Origin: an uncultured Flavonifractor sp.
GTDB lineage: Bacteria; Bacillota; Clostridia; Oscillospirales; Oscillospiraceae
DNA length: 60,327 nucleotides
Direction of reading: 5' to 3'
NCBI GenBank assembly: GCA_910585415.1
Contig: CAJUDT010000003.1
Location: forward strand, 1-60,327
Shown here: in pieces, positions 25,030 to 34,092 of the stretch
How the letters are laid out: each line of letters opens with the position of its first letter
Position numbering within the stretch: the first letter of the stretch is position 1
Program-made: the position numbers and the translations under genes
The notes under the pieces: generated by a model
The model's database searches: none
Told to the model about the DNA's origin: nothing
Seen by the model: the letters and a program-made list of their open reading frames with translations, nothing else

Positions 25030-25065
25030 AGCCCCCGGACCTGCGCGGCGGCAGGCCTGGGGGCT
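25030..25065 (-). terminator. Terminator after the flagellin-like gene
   Basis: AGCCCCC...GGGGGCT encloses a GC-rich inner stem and on the minus strand is followed by TTTTTGGGAACC and a second T7, placed 27 bases after the stop codon. Confidence 0.8.
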
Positions 25066-25092
25066 CTTCAAACCGGTGCGGGGGCGGTTCCG

Positions 25093-28000
25093 CTACCACA
25101 GCAGCTGCCGCACCGCCTCCCCGCTCTGCTTGCTGTAGGCGTGCATGGTCTGGGCCGACTGGAACAGAATGGAGCGTCTCGTTTCGTTCAGCAGTGTGCT
25201 GGCAGCGCCGGTATCCCGGACCTTTCCCTCGGCCCCGCCGGTGTACCGGTGGATGCTGTGCAGGCCGCTGAGGTTCTGCCCCAAGCGGCTGTAGAGCGCG
25301 TTGTAGGCCGCCTGAATCCGGGCCACCCACTGGCGGTCCGCCTCTACGGTCCGCTGGGCGGCCTGAGCCCCCTCCCGGGTGGACAGGTCCAGCTTATGCA
25401 GCCGCAAGGCCCTGGACGAGAGGCGGAATTGGGGCAGGGTCACCGTGGCCTCCCCCGCCTGGAGGGCTACCCCTCTGTGTGGGGAGAGCTTTGCCCGGCC
25501 GATGTTGGCGCCGCCGGATATGCGCACCTCCCCGCAGCCGCCGAAGAGGCAGGCCCCGATATCCGCACCGGGATTGCCCCCCAGGGCCTGGACAATCCGG
25601 GCGGTTCCGCTGATGAAAATATTGCCGCTCTCCCCCTGGACCCCCGCGCCGATGGCGGCGGCGTGGTAGACGGCGGCGGCGGAAATGGTCCCGCCCCGGA
25701 TGCTGATGTCGCCCACCGGCGCGCCCAGTGCGCCGCCGATGCCCGCGCCCCCTCCGGCCCCGCCGGTGGAGGTGACCGTTCCGCCGGTAATGGTGACCGG
25801 CCCCATGAATCCGCGCCGGCCCGCGCCGATGCCTGCGCCGCCGCCCGCGCCGGTGGCGGTGACGACGCCCCCCTGAATGAGAATGCGGCTGGTGCGGTCC
25901 CGGCTTCCGCCGCAGTCCCGGCCGATGCCCGCGCCGTCGGCCCCTCCGGTGGCGGTCAGGGTCCCGGCGGGCGTCCGGGTGCTGCGTGCGGCCTGCCGGT
26001 TCACACACAGGCAGGTCCCCTCTCCCAGGGATATGCCCGCAAAGCCCTCGCCGCTTTCAAACTGGTTGTCGGTGCCGTTTTGGAGGAACAGGGTCACATC
26101 GTTCTCCCGGCCCAGGTCAAAGGCCCGGCCGGAGGCCACCTGACAGGCTACGCCGCTGAGGGTCAGCTCCAGGGGCCCAATGCCGTCAGCCAGGGCAATC
26201 CGGCCGCTGAAGGGCTCCTGATTGGCGTCCACGCCGGAGCCCCCGGAAATGGCGCTCACCTGGTCCGTGAGAATGCGGAGCATCTGGGTCGCTTCCTCAT
26301 AGACCCAGTCCTGGTCCTCCTCCCCGCCGGTGACGGTGAAGGGATTGGGGTACATGACCCCCTCCTCAAAGCCCCCCGCGTTCTGGTTCCAGTACAGGTA
26401 GGTATAGCGGACCTTGGGACGGCCCGACTCGTCTCTGCCCCGGAGCATGACCAGATGATAGGGGTACCCATGGGAGGGGTCCCCCTTGTCCAGCCACAGC
26501 CGCCCCGGGTCGGGCGTCAGGCCCCCCCGCAGGGCCATGCGCACCTGTTGTCCGTCCACCTCCGCGCCGGTGACAGCCCGCCACCCGGACAGCAGGGTTT
26601 TCCACAAAAGGTCAAAGGGCTCCAAGGGCTTCCCGGCGGCATCCCGCACGTTTACCGCCCGCGCCGCCAGAGAGGCGGGGCCCTCCATCACAACGGGGAT
26701 TTGCAGCACATGGCCCTCTCTGTCCTCCGCCACAACCACCGCGCCCCCCGCAAGGCGCAGGGTGTTGGTGCGGTCCCCCTGCACCCGGCCCAGACGGAGC
26801 ATTCCGCCGCCGTCCAAAGTCAGGGAGGCCCCCGGCTGGAGCGACACCTGTTCCAGAGTGTGGGTCCCCGTGCTGACCACCCGCCCACCGGCGCTCTCCA
26901 CCGTAAAGGTGGACACGTTCACATTATGGAGCACCACCGTCCCTGAACCGGTCATACGGACGGCCACAGGCTCCGGTCCCAACCCCTGAAGGGTCACCTC
27001 AGCCCCGCCGCTGATAGTCAGCAGGCCGGTTTCCGGCTGAAAGCGCACCCCGGAGAGGTCCTGTCCCACAACCTGCACCGGTCCGAAGCGCAGAACCGCC
27101 GGGGCTCCGGCGGGTACGTCCGGCCCAGTGGCCGCCGCCAGTTCTGCGGCCTCGCCGGCGATACCTTCCCCCATGCCAAGGGCGGGAAACTCCGGCACGC
27201 TCTGCATCGCCGCCAGAATCCGCGCCATCATCTCCAGGCTGACCCCTTCCAGCTCCGCTAGAATGGCCAGAATCGAGCTGCCGTCCAGAGCGCCGTCCGC
27301 CTCTCCGCTCAGGAGCAGCTCCGTCAAAACATACTCCAGATCCGGCGCGATACCCTCGGTAAACTGGGCCTCAAAATCCTCCAGCCCGGTAAACAGCCCG
27401 CCGGTGAGCTCCTCGATGGCCTCATCCAGCGGGACGCCCCCGGCCACCTGCTCCATCAGCAGGCGCAGGCCCTCCACGGCCTCGCTGGGGTCAACCTCCT
27501 CGGGGGAGCCCCCTCCGGCAATCACCGCCCCCAGGTACAGCGCGGCCAGATAGCCCACCGGGGCGTTTTCCTCCAGGGACTTCCCGGCAATGGCCTCCAG
27601 AATCTCCGCCCCACTGGCCCCCGGCTTCAGCCCCAGGGCCTTCAGCAGGGCCTCCGGGGAGACTTCCTCCTGGAGCACCGCGTTTACCAGCCAGTTCGGG
27701 AGGGCCTGCGTCTCCTCCTGGGGGGCGTCCAGCTCCTTCATGGCCGTTTCCAATAGGGCCTCCGCCCCCTCGCCGGCGCTCCCCTCTTCATCCAGAAACA
27801 GCCGCGTCTCACCGGCCGAGGCCCCCGCAATCATCCGGTCAAGCTCCCCCAGCAGGCGCTTCAGCTCCCCCTGGAGGGCCGCCCGGTCCGTGGCCTCTCC
27901 CCCTGCCGCCTCCTGGGCCAGCTCCCCAATGCGCTCCAGGCTCTCCTGAACCTCGGTGAGCACGGCCTCCCCCACCTGGAGGGTCTGGCGGCTCTTATGG

Positions 28001-28185
28001 ACCTGCTGCCCGGTCTGGCTGACCCGCTGCATCAGCTGCCGCAGGGTGTCCGAGACGGTGACGCCGCCCGTCCGTGTTGTCTTTTGAGCCGGAGCGCTGT
28101 CCTGCGTCTTTTCCGCCTTCCCCGCCGCCGGATAGCGGGCCACAGGAATCCCGCGATTGTTCCTGCGAATCATCATCTCACTCAT
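25093..28185 (-). CDS. Giant flagellin-like protein with a beta-rich insertion
   Basis: A 1030-residue protein with flagellin ends and an unusual centre. Residues about 45-130 match the flagellin N-terminal D0/D1 helices (VGEAVLTEVQESLERIGELA, DRAALQGELKRLLGELDRM, then a GETRLF turn). Residues about 932-1030 match the C-terminal D1/D0 helices, ending AVRQLLW. Between them lie a helical part (about 135-345), beta-rich stretches (about 360-520), an unrecognised globular part (about 525-640) and glycine-rich GGxVTxTGGxGGAGIG repeats (about 740-890) typical of Firmicute surface proteins. There is no signal peptide, as expected for flagellar type III export. The ATG at 28185 follows GGAGG. Ordinary flagellins are 270-500 residues. 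No other filament gene is nearby. Confidence 0.82.
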   Translation of the reverse strand: MSEMMIRRNNRGIPVARYPAAGKAEKTQDSAPAQKTTRTGGVTVSDTLRQLMQRVSQTGQQVHKSRQTLQVGEAVLTEVQESLERIGELAQEAAGGEATDRAALQGELKRLLGELDRMIAGASAGETRLFLDEEGSAGEGAEALLETAMKELDAPQEETQALPNWLVNAVLQEEVSPEALLKALGLKPGASGAEILEAIAGKSLEENAPVGYLAALYLGAVIAGGGSPEEVDPSEAVEGLRLLMEQVAGGVPLDEAIEELTGGLFTGLEDFEAQFTEGIAPDLEYVLTELLLSGEADGALDGSSILAILAELEGVSLEMMARILAAMQSVPEFPALGMGEGIAGEAAELAAATGPDVPAGAPAVLRFGPVQVVGQDLSGVRFQPETGLLTISGGAEVTLQGLGPEPVAVRMTGSGTVVLHNVNVSTFTVESAGGRVVSTGTHTLEQVSLQPGASLTLDGGGMLRLGRVQGDRTNTLRLAGGAVVVAEDREGHVLQIPVVMEGPASLAARAVNVRDAAGKPLEPFDLLWKTLLSGWRAVTGAEVDGQQVRMALRGGLTPDPGRLWLDKGDPSHGYPYHLVMLRGRDESGRPKVRYTYLYWNQNAGGFEEGVMYPNPFTVTGGEEDQDWVYEEATQMLRILTDQVSAISGGSGVDANQEPFSGRIALADGIGPLELTLSGVACQVASGRAFDLGRENDVTLFLQNGTDNQFESGEGFAGISLGEGTCLCVNRQAARSTRTPAGTLTATGGADGAGIGRDCGGSRDRTSRILIQGGVVTATGAGGGAGIGAGRRGFMGPVTITGGTVTSTGGAGGGAGIGGALGAPVGDISIRGGTISAAAVYHAAAIGAGVQGESGNIFISGTARIVQALGGNPGADIGACLFGGCGEVRISGGANIGRAKLSPHRGVALQAGEATVTLPQFRLSSRALRLHKLDLSTREGAQAAQRTVEADRQWVARIQAAYNALYSRLGQNLSGLHSIHRYTGGAEGKVRDTGAASTLLNETRRSILFQSAQTMHAYSKQSGEAVRQLLW

Positions 28186-28236
28186 TCCAGGTCCTCCCTT
28201 CCGCAAACCATCCCAGTGCCGTACGATTTATATAAA

Positions 28237-28263
28237 ATATCGGCAAAATGGCTGCGGAGATAA
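28237..28263 (-). promoter_or_regulatory. Sigma-28 (SigD/FliA)-like -10 element before the flagellin-like gene
   Basis: On the minus strand GCCGATAT (28244-28237) matches the flagellar sigma -10 consensus exactly, 51 bases before the start. The -35 position (28263-28260, TTAT) matches TAAA poorly, so the call rests on the -10 element and on the gene being flagellin-like. Confidence 0.5.
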
Positions 28264-28291
28264 GGCGCATTCCCCAAAACAGTCCCTATAT

Positions 28292-28311
28292 CGTCCGGTT
28301 GTATGCGGACG
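28292..28311. repeat. Inverted repeat between the flagellin-like and gntP genes
   Basis: CGTCCG and CGGACG are separated by 8 bases in the 28186-28720 spacer. It may be an operator for one of the divergent genes. It differs from the 14-bp motif proposed for the sigma-54 activator. Confidence 0.3.
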
Positions 28312-28382
28312 ATTCCGCTTCCAGCCGGTCGTTTGCCGCCTTTGGGGCCTGCTTTCTATTGGCCAGAATGGTCCAAGTGCTG

Positions 28383-28397
28383 TCTGAATTTTTTGGA
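28383..28397. promoter_or_regulatory. Candidate activator site upstream of promoter P1
   Basis: TCTGAATTTTTTGGA is a degenerate relative of the TCCGAA-palindrome found upstream of the other sigma-54 promoters. It ends 232 bases before the -24 element, the same distance as at promoter P2. Confidence 0.4.
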
Positions 28398-28628
28398 TTG
28401 CCGTCCAGGGTTTAAGATTGCGTTCATTCGTCCTTTTTACGTGAATTGTCCCGCTATTTGTTGGGTCAATCCCCCAATAACAACACATTTTCTCAGCTGT
28501 TTTCCTTATGTACTGTCTGCTTTTTCGGATGGTCTTGCTCATCCCGCAAGACAGTCAGCCTTACCTGCCCAGCTAAAATGCCCTCGGTGCAGAGGCTTTG
28601 CCGCTGCTGGACGGTCCCTGTGAAATGG

Positions 28629-28645
28629 TTGGCATACCGTTTGCA
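28629..28645 (+). promoter_or_regulatory. Sigma-54 promoter P1 (gntP operon)
   Basis: TTGGCATACCGTTTGCA fits the -24/-12 consensus YTGGCAYRNNNNTTGCW at every fixed position, with exact GG-N10-GC spacing. The predicted start of transcription is about 65 bases before the gntP ATG. Confidence 0.88.
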
Positions 28646-28720
28646 CAAAATAGCGGCATCCGGACAGCATACCCGCAGCAAGTACAGCTTCCACCATTTC
28701 AAAGAGAAGGAGTTTTATTG

Positions 28721-30031
28721 ATGGATTCAACTGTTTTACTCGCAGCCATAGGCGCAATCATTGGCGTAGCTGCTCTCATGCTGCTGGCCTACAAAGGCGT
28801 CAGCACAATTATCTACAGCACCATCGCGGTAATACTGGTCTGCATTTTCAGCCGCATAGACCTGATTGACGGCATCTTTAACGTCTTTGCCATGGAGACC
28901 GGCAAGTATCTGGGACAATACCTCTTCCTATTCGCCACCGGTGCGATCTTTGGCCGCATTTACCAGGACACCGGAGCCGCCGCCAGCATCGCCAACGCCC
29001 TCGGCAGAATTTTCGGCAAAAACGCCATCATTCCTGTCATCCTGGCCGCTACCATCATGGGTATGGCCGGTATCAGCGGTTTTATCCTGATTTACACCAT
29101 TTTCCCCATCGGTATTGTGCTGTTCCAGAAAGCCAACATGAATAAATGTCTTTTCCCCGCCGTTTTCGCCACCGGCGCCTGGACACTGGGTAATGTCATG
29201 CCCGGCAGCACGCAGATTCACAATGTTGTCCCCACCCGTATCCTAGGCACCTCGCCAACCGCAGGCTGGGAAATCGGCATCCCCTTTGCAATCCTCGCCT
29301 GCCTAATCAATTTTCTCTATATTCGCTGGGAAAACAAGCGCCTGACCGAGAAGGGTATTGTCTTTGACTCCTATGAGGACATTGCCATCAATGAAAGCGC
29401 CAGCAAGATGGCCTCGGTCCCTCTGCTCGCCGCTCTGTTCCCCATTGCGCTCATCCTGGTTTTATTCAATTTCCGCGGTATGCGCGTTGAGCTCGCGGTG
29501 TTTCTCGGCGATCTGATTGCCGTCTTGATGTTCTGGAAGCGCATTCCCGCCAAGCAGTGGCTGGAGGCCATCACCGACGGCGCGGCCAGCTCCATCCGTG
29601 TGCTGGTGGACACCGCGATTATTGTAGGCTTTGGCGCTGTCATTCTCCAGTCCCCTCTATATGATTTCGTGCTCAACTGGGTTTCCACTTCCAGCATGAA
29701 TCCCTACCTTCTGGCCGCGATTGCCGCCAATCTGTTCGCCCTGATTATGGGCTCCTGCGCAAGTGCCGTCAACCTGGTCATGCAGTCCCTGGGCCCTGTG
29801 TTCCTCGGCTTTGCGGAGCAGGGCTATAACATCAGCTTTATTCACCGCATCACCTCCCAAGCCGCCACCGGCCTGGATACCTTGCCCCATAACGGCGCTC
29901 TGCTCACGGTGTTCCGGGTCTGCGGCGTCAACCATAAGCTGTCCTACAAATATGTCTTTGTCTGCACGGTCGTCACACCCCTGCTCCTCACCTTCCTGCT
30001 TCTGGTTCCCATGTCTATTTTCCTGGGCTGA
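28721..30031 (+). CDS. GntP-family permease, likely for a short hydroxy acid
   Basis: A 436-residue membrane protein with about 12 hydrophobic segments and features of the gluconate/GntP permease family, including GMAGISGFILIYTIFPIGIVL, TLGNVMPGSTQIHNVVPTRILGT and GLDTLPHNGALLTVF. The ATG follows GAAGGAG and lies downstream of a sigma-54 promoter. It is co-transcribed with a CoA-transferase 64 bases downstream, so the imported acid is probably that enzyme's substrate; 4-hydroxybutyrate is the best guess from the dehydratase in the regulon. The substrate is inference, the family is clear. Confidence 0.88.
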   Translation: MDSTVLLAAIGAIIGVAALMLLAYKGVSTIIYSTIAVILVCIFSRIDLIDGIFNVFAMETGKYLGQYLFLFATGAIFGRIYQDTGAAASIANALGRIFGKNAIIPVILAATIMGMAGISGFILIYTIFPIGIVLFQKANMNKCLFPAVFATGAWTLGNVMPGSTQIHNVVPTRILGTSPTAGWEIGIPFAILACLINFLYIRWENKRLTEKGIVFDSYEDIAINESASKMASVPLLAALFPIALILVLFNFRGMRVELAVFLGDLIAVLMFWKRIPAKQWLEAITDGAASSIRVLVDTAIIVGFGAVILQSPLYDFVLNWVSTSSMNPYLLAAIAANLFALIMGSCASAVNLVMQSLGPVFLGFAEQGYNISFIHRITSQAATGLDTLPHNGALLTVFRVCGVNHKLSYKYVFVCTVVTPLLLTFLLLVPMSIFLG

Positions 30032-30095
30032 GACGGCCTCTTTCAGCTGTCTTTGACAGACTGTAGACCAAATACAAATATCACAAGAAAGCGAG

Positions 30096-31400
30096 ATGCA
30101 GCTAATGGAACACTGGAAAGAGCTCTACAAATCGAGGACCATGACGGCAGATGAGGCCGTCAAGCTGATTCACTCCGGCAACCGGGTCGTACTTGGCCAC
30201 GCAGTAGGCGAGCCCTGCCATCTGGTGGACGCCATGGTTCACAACGCCGCCGCCTATCAGGATGTGGAGATTGTACACATGGTCGCCATGGGCAAAAGCG
30301 AATACTGCAAGCCTGAATACAAGGGCCATTTCCGCCACAACTCCATCTTTACCGGCGGCCCCACCCGTAAGGCGGTGGAAAGCGGACAGGCCGATTTTAC
30401 CCCCTGCTTTTTCTTTGAAGTCCCCAAACTGTTCCACACCACCCTTCCGGTGGATGTCGCCCTGATCTCGGTCACACCGCCCGATGAAACTGGCATGTGC
30501 AGCCTGGGCGTCTCTGTGGACTACACCTATGCTGCGGCCAAGGCCGCCAAGCTGGTCATTGCCCAGGTTAACGCCAAAATGCCCCGGACCTACGGGACCC
30601 GCTTGAGCGTCTCCGATATTGATGTGTTCGTCCCCTTTGACGAACCCGTTCTAGTACTTCCCGCGCCAAAAATCGGCGCGGTGGAGGAAGCCATCGGCCG
30701 GTACTGCGCCTCCCTGATTGAAGACGGTGACACCCTTCAGCTGGGCATCGGCGCTATTCCGGACGCGGTCCTACGTTTCCTCAAGGATAAAAAGGACCTG
30801 GGCATTCACTCCGAGACATTCTCCGACGGCGTGGTGGATTTGGCGGAGGCGGGCGTGATTAACAACCAGCGGAAGTCCCTCCACCCCGGCAAATTTGTCT
30901 CCACCATGATGATGGGCACCCAGCGACTCTATGATTTCGTGGACAACAACCCGGATGTGGAGCTCTATCCCGTGGATTACTCCAACCATCCCAATGTGAT
31001 TGCCCGCAATGACCACATGGTTTCCATCAACTCCGCAATTCAGGTGGACCTGATGGGGCAGGTCAATGCAGAAACCATCGGTACCCGTCAATTCTCCGGT
31101 ATCGGCGGCCAGGTAGATTATGTCCGCGGCGCGGCGATGGCCGAGCACGGCAAGTCCATCATTGCCATGCCCGCCACCACCAAGGGCACCTCGAAAATTG
31201 TGGCCAAGCTGGACGACGGTGCTGTTGTCACAACCAGCCGCTGCGACGTGGATTACGTTGTCACCGAATTTGGCATTGCGGCGCTGCGGGGGATGACCCT
31301 GCGCCAGCGGGCCCGCAGACTCATTGCGGTGGCCCACCCGGACCACCGCCCCGCCCTGATTCAAGCCTTTGAAGCACGCTTTCATGAGCAGTTCGATTAA
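30096..31400 (+). CDS. 4-hydroxybutyrate CoA-transferase-like enzyme (AbfT/Cat2 family)
   Basis: A 434-residue acetyl-CoA hydrolase/transferase. It resembles Clostridium aminobutyricum 4-hydroxybutyrate CoA-transferase along its whole length (WKELYKSRTMTADEAVKLI, LQLGIGAIPDAVL, GTRQFSGIGGQVDYVRGA). The catalytic glutamate lies in GIHSETFSDG (E240). It would move CoA from acetyl- or butyryl-CoA to the imported acid. An in-frame ATG at 30105 is an alternative start, and neither has a strong ribosome binding site. It is the second gene of the P1 transcript. A paralogue lies at 37519-38823. Confidence 0.92.
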   Translation: MQLMEHWKELYKSRTMTADEAVKLIHSGNRVVLGHAVGEPCHLVDAMVHNAAAYQDVEIVHMVAMGKSEYCKPEYKGHFRHNSIFTGGPTRKAVESGQADFTPCFFFEVPKLFHTTLPVDVALISVTPPDETGMCSLGVSVDYTYAAAKAAKLVIAQVNAKMPRTYGTRLSVSDIDVFVPFDEPVLVLPAPKIGAVEEAIGRYCASLIEDGDTLQLGIGAIPDAVLRFLKDKKDLGIHSETFSDGVVDLAEAGVINNQRKSLHPGKFVSTMMMGTQRLYDFVDNNPDVELYPVDYSNHPNVIARNDHMVSINSAIQVDLMGQVNAETIGTRQFSGIGGQVDYVRGAAMAEHGKSIIAMPATTKGTSKIVAKLDDGAVVTTSRCDVDYVVTEFGIAALRGMTLRQRARRLIAVAHPDHRPALIQAFEARFHEQFD

Positions 31401-31444
31401 CTGAGCAGACGCCTCCGCCGTCAGAGGGCGTGCCGCACTGGTAT

Positions 31445-31456
31445 TCGGATATCCGA
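31445..31456. repeat. Perfect palindrome upstream of P2
   Basis: TCGGATATCCGA is self-complementary over 12 bases and lies 16 bases before the stronger activator-site candidate. It shares the TCGGA half-site, so it may be a second protomer-pair site for the same activator. A further stem CTGGTAT/ATACCAG (31549-31567) lies in the same spacer. Confidence 0.4.
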
Positions 31457-31471
31457 GCGGCCGTTCCGGCA

Positions 31472-31485
31472 TCCGAAAAATCGGA
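31472..31485. promoter_or_regulatory. Candidate activator site upstream of promoter P2
   Basis: TCCGAAAAATCGGA differs at one position from the reverse complement of the site upstream of P4 (TCCGAATTTTCGGA). It ends 232 bases before the -24 element, typical enhancer distance for a sigma-54 activator. Confidence 0.55.
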
Positions 31486-31716
31486 AAGGCGTATTCTGTA
31501 CCGAAATTGGCACTTCTTTTCTATAAATACCGCAAACGTAAGGGATAACTGGTATCTCCAATACCAGCTTCGCCGCACAACACAGTATCCGAATCGCCGG
31601 ACAGTTCCGGCTGTACGCCCTGTTGGTCCGCCGCCCCCGGCGCGCTGTCCCCCCTGAAATGCCTGGTGCAGCAGGGTTTTCCGCAATGTACAGCGGAACC
31701 AGCTCAGAGCCGGAAT

Positions 31717-31733
31717 TTGGCATATGATTTGCA
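31717..31733 (+). promoter_or_regulatory. Sigma-54 promoter P2 (dehydratase operon)
   Basis: TTGGCATATGATTTGCA matches the -24/-12 consensus at all fixed positions, 43 bases before the start of the flavoprotein gene. Confidence 0.9.
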
Positions 31734-31776
31734 TACATACTATATGTCCGGATACAACAATAAAGGAGGTTGTTTT

Positions 31777-33471
31777 ATGAAGCGGGTTTTGGTGGTTGGC
31801 GGCGTAGCTGGCGGGGCCTCTGCAGCGGCACGTATCCGCCGTCTGGACGAGCAGGCCAACATCACCATTTTCGAACGCGGTCCTCATGTGTCCTTTTCCA
31901 ACTGCGCGCTCCCCTATTATCTCAGCGGCACCATCGCCAGGAGCGAGCAGCTGGTACTGATGTCCCCAGAGAAATTCAAAAAGCAGTACAACATCGACGT
32001 GCGCACCGGGCAGGAGGTACTCTCCATTGACCGCGCCGCGAAAACAGTGACGGTCAAGCGGGCCAGTGACGGCACTACCTATGAGGAAGCCTACGACGTG
32101 TTGGTCCTCTCCCCCGGTGCAGCGCCCATTGTCCCCAGCTCCATTGCAGGCATGCGGCAGCCCCATGTGTTCACCGTCCGTAATGTGGTGGACATTGCCA
32201 ACCTGAAGCAGTATGTGGACGGTCACTCAATTCAGGACATCGCGGTGATCGGTGGAGGCTTCATCGGTCTGGAAGTCGCCGAGAACCTGCGCAGCGCCGG
32301 AAAGAACGTGTCCCTGGTGGAGGCCGCCAATCAAATTATGGCGCCCTTCGACTATGACATGGCTCAAATTCTCCACAAAGAGCTGTTGGACAATGGGGTC
32401 AAGCTGGTGGTGGGCGATGGGCTGAAGGAAATCGGCACAGACAAAATCACGTTGACCTCCGGGGCAGAGCTTCCCGCCGGTACTGTGGTTCTGGCCATCG
32501 GCGTCACACCGGAGACCGCCCTGGCCAAGGCGTGCGGACTGGACATCGGTGTGACTGGCGGCATTCGGGTCAACCACCATTATCAGACCAGTGACCCCAA
32601 CATCTATGCCGTGGGGGACGCCATCGAGGTCTACAACCGTCAAACCCGCAGGCCTGCCCGTCTGGCCCTGGCCGGCCCCGCTCAACGGCAGGCCCGCGCC
32701 GCCGGCGACCACATCTGCGGCATGAACCACAACAACCGCGGTGTAATCGGCTCCTGCGCTGTGCGCGTCTTTGGACTGAACGCAGCGGCCACAGGCCTGA
32801 ATGAAAAGACCGCCCAGGCGGCCGGAATCCCCTACGATTTCGCCTATATCATCCCCTCTGACCGGCCGGGGCTCATGCCCGCAGCCAGACCGATGCACTT
32901 CAAGCTGCTCTATGAGGTCCCCACCGGCCGCATTTTGGGCGCGCAGGCCATCGGCGAAGGGGCTGTTGACAAGCGCATCGACGTGATTGCCGCCATGATT
33001 ACCATGGGCGGAGATCTGGAGGATTTGAAGGAACTGGAGCTGTGCTACTCCCCCATGTTCGGCACGGCCAAAGACGTGGTCAACCATGCCGCCCTGGTGG
33101 CGTTGAATCTCCTCTATGGCAAGGTCCGTCAGGTCCCTGTCTCTGCCGTCCGGTCGCTGGTGGAAGAGGGCGCGGTTCTGATTGATGTGCGGGAACCGGC
33201 AGAATACGCGGCCGGACACCTGAAAACCGCGGTCAATCTCCCCCTGTCCCAGCTGCGGGAACGGATGGGTGAGATTCCCGCCGACCGGCCGGTCTATCTC
33301 CACTGCCGGTCCAGCCAGCGCAGCTATAACGCCTTGATGGCCCTGCAAAACAGCGGGTTCAACAACATCTGGAACATCTCTGGTTCTTTCCTGGGGATCT
33401 GCCTCTATGAGTACTACAACGATATCACCCAGGGCAGGGAGGCGATTGTCACAGCATACAATTTCAACTAA
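31777..33471 (+). CDS. CoA-disulfide reductase/NADH oxidase-type flavoprotein with rhodanese domain
   Basis: A 564-residue FAD- and NAD(P)H-dependent oxidoreductase. The N-terminal FAD site is VVGGVAGGASAAARIRR. The single redox-active cysteine is Cys43 in FSNCALPYY, the CoADR signature. The NAD site is AVIGGGFIGLEVAENL. The C-terminal rhodanese domain (about 460-555) has its active Cys in HCRSSQRS. Relatives reduce CoA disulfide, polysulfide/persulfide, or O2. In this operon it could keep CoA and Fe-S enzymes reduced. The ATG follows AAAGGAGG. First gene from P2. Confidence 0.92.
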   Translation: MKRVLVVGGVAGGASAAARIRRLDEQANITIFERGPHVSFSNCALPYYLSGTIARSEQLVLMSPEKFKKQYNIDVRTGQEVLSIDRAAKTVTVKRASDGTTYEEAYDVLVLSPGAAPIVPSSIAGMRQPHVFTVRNVVDIANLKQYVDGHSIQDIAVIGGGFIGLEVAENLRSAGKNVSLVEAANQIMAPFDYDMAQILHKELLDNGVKLVVGDGLKEIGTDKITLTSGAELPAGTVVLAIGVTPETALAKACGLDIGVTGGIRVNHHYQTSDPNIYAVGDAIEVYNRQTRRPARLALAGPAQRQARAAGDHICGMNHNNRGVIGSCAVRVFGLNAAATGLNEKTAQAAGIPYDFAYIIPSDRPGLMPAARPMHFKLLYEVPTGRILGAQAIGEGAVDKRIDVIAAMITMGGDLEDLKELELCYSPMFGTAKDVVNHAALVALNLLYGKVRQVPVSAVRSLVEEGAVLIDVREPAEYAAGHLKTAVNLPLSQLRERMGEIPADRPVYLHCRSSQRSYNALMALQNSGFNNIWNISGSFLGICLYEYYNDITQGREAIVTAYNFN

Positions 33472-33506
33472 CCCAACCAGATTATATTATAATGGGAGGA
33501 ATTACT

Positions 33507-34043
33507 ATGAGCGAGAAACGGCAGTATACCGACGAAGAGATTGAGGCCCTGGCCGAGCAGGCCTCTAAAAACGCAATGAACCATTTCAAGTACGGCGTAA
33601 GCTGCGGAGAGTGTACCCTCAAGGGCTTTCTGGACCTGGGACTGACCGACTTCCCTGCCGAAACCGTAGCCCTGGCCTCCGGATTCGGCGCGGGCATGGG
33701 GGCCTCCCGCCACACCTGCGGCGCGGTCAACGGCGGTATGCTTATCATTGGCACCACCCACGGCCGCAGGGACCCCTATGCGCTCCCCACCTTTGAGGAA
33801 CGCGTGGACGAGCTCAACCATCCAGATACCGGCGTTTACGCCCGCCACGGCAAATATGTCCGGGAGGTTATCACCGAGTTTGGCTCCATTGAATGCCGCG
33901 ACCTGACCTTCCCCTTTGAGGACTTTCACTGCAAGGACCGCGCCCGCAAATGTAAGCGGATTATCGGCTTCTGCGCCAAGCAGGCCACCAAGGCTGCCCT
34001 CAAAGATTGGAACGCCTCTGTCCTGGAGGACAAGCAGGCCTGA
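33507..34043 (+). CDS. C_GCAxxG_C_C family protein
   Basis: A 178-residue cysteine-rich protein of the C_GCAxxG_C_C family. It has CGECTL near residue 35, ASGFGAGMGASRHTCGAVNGGMLIIG in the middle, and two late Cys in FHCKDRARKCKRIIGFC. The first motif is CGEC instead of the usual GCAQ-type sequence. A redox or metal role is presumed for the family but not proven. The ATG follows GGGAGGA, 35 bases after the flavoprotein and 49 before the dehydratase, so it is probably an accessory of that system. Confidence 0.82.
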   Translation: MSEKRQYTDEEIEALAEQASKNAMNHFKYGVSCGECTLKGFLDLGLTDFPAETVALASGFGAGMGASRHTCGAVNGGMLIIGTTHGRRDPYALPTFEERVDELNHPDTGVYARHGKYVREVITEFGSIECRDLTFPFEDFHCKDRARKCKRIIGFCAKQATKAALKDWNASVLEDKQA

Positions 34044-34092
34044 CCGTCTCTGCCGCACCCCTTCAACAACCGTTAGGAAAGGATGATCCACT

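Noticed and set aside
25640..25870. Glycine-rich coding repeats mistaken for a CRISPR-like or tandem DNA repeat
   Set aside because: The repeats are degenerate at DNA level and in frame with the surface-type GGxVTxTGG protein repeats; there are no spacers of uniform length.
25141..26946. 601-codon plus-strand frame opposite the flagellin-like gene
   Set aside because: Antisense shadow of a gene with matching flagellin ends; the Gly/Ala/Pro composition reflects the repeats of the real gene.
28228..28721. Small open frames in the spacer before gntP (about 90-106 codons on both strands)
   Set aside because: No ribosome binding sites or conserved features; the interval is explained by the sigma-28-like and sigma-54 promoters and activator site.
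31508..31524. TTGGCACTTCTTTTCTA as a further sigma-54 promoter
   Set aside because: The -24 half fits but the -12 half lacks the GC doublet, and a perfect promoter lies about 200 bases downstream.
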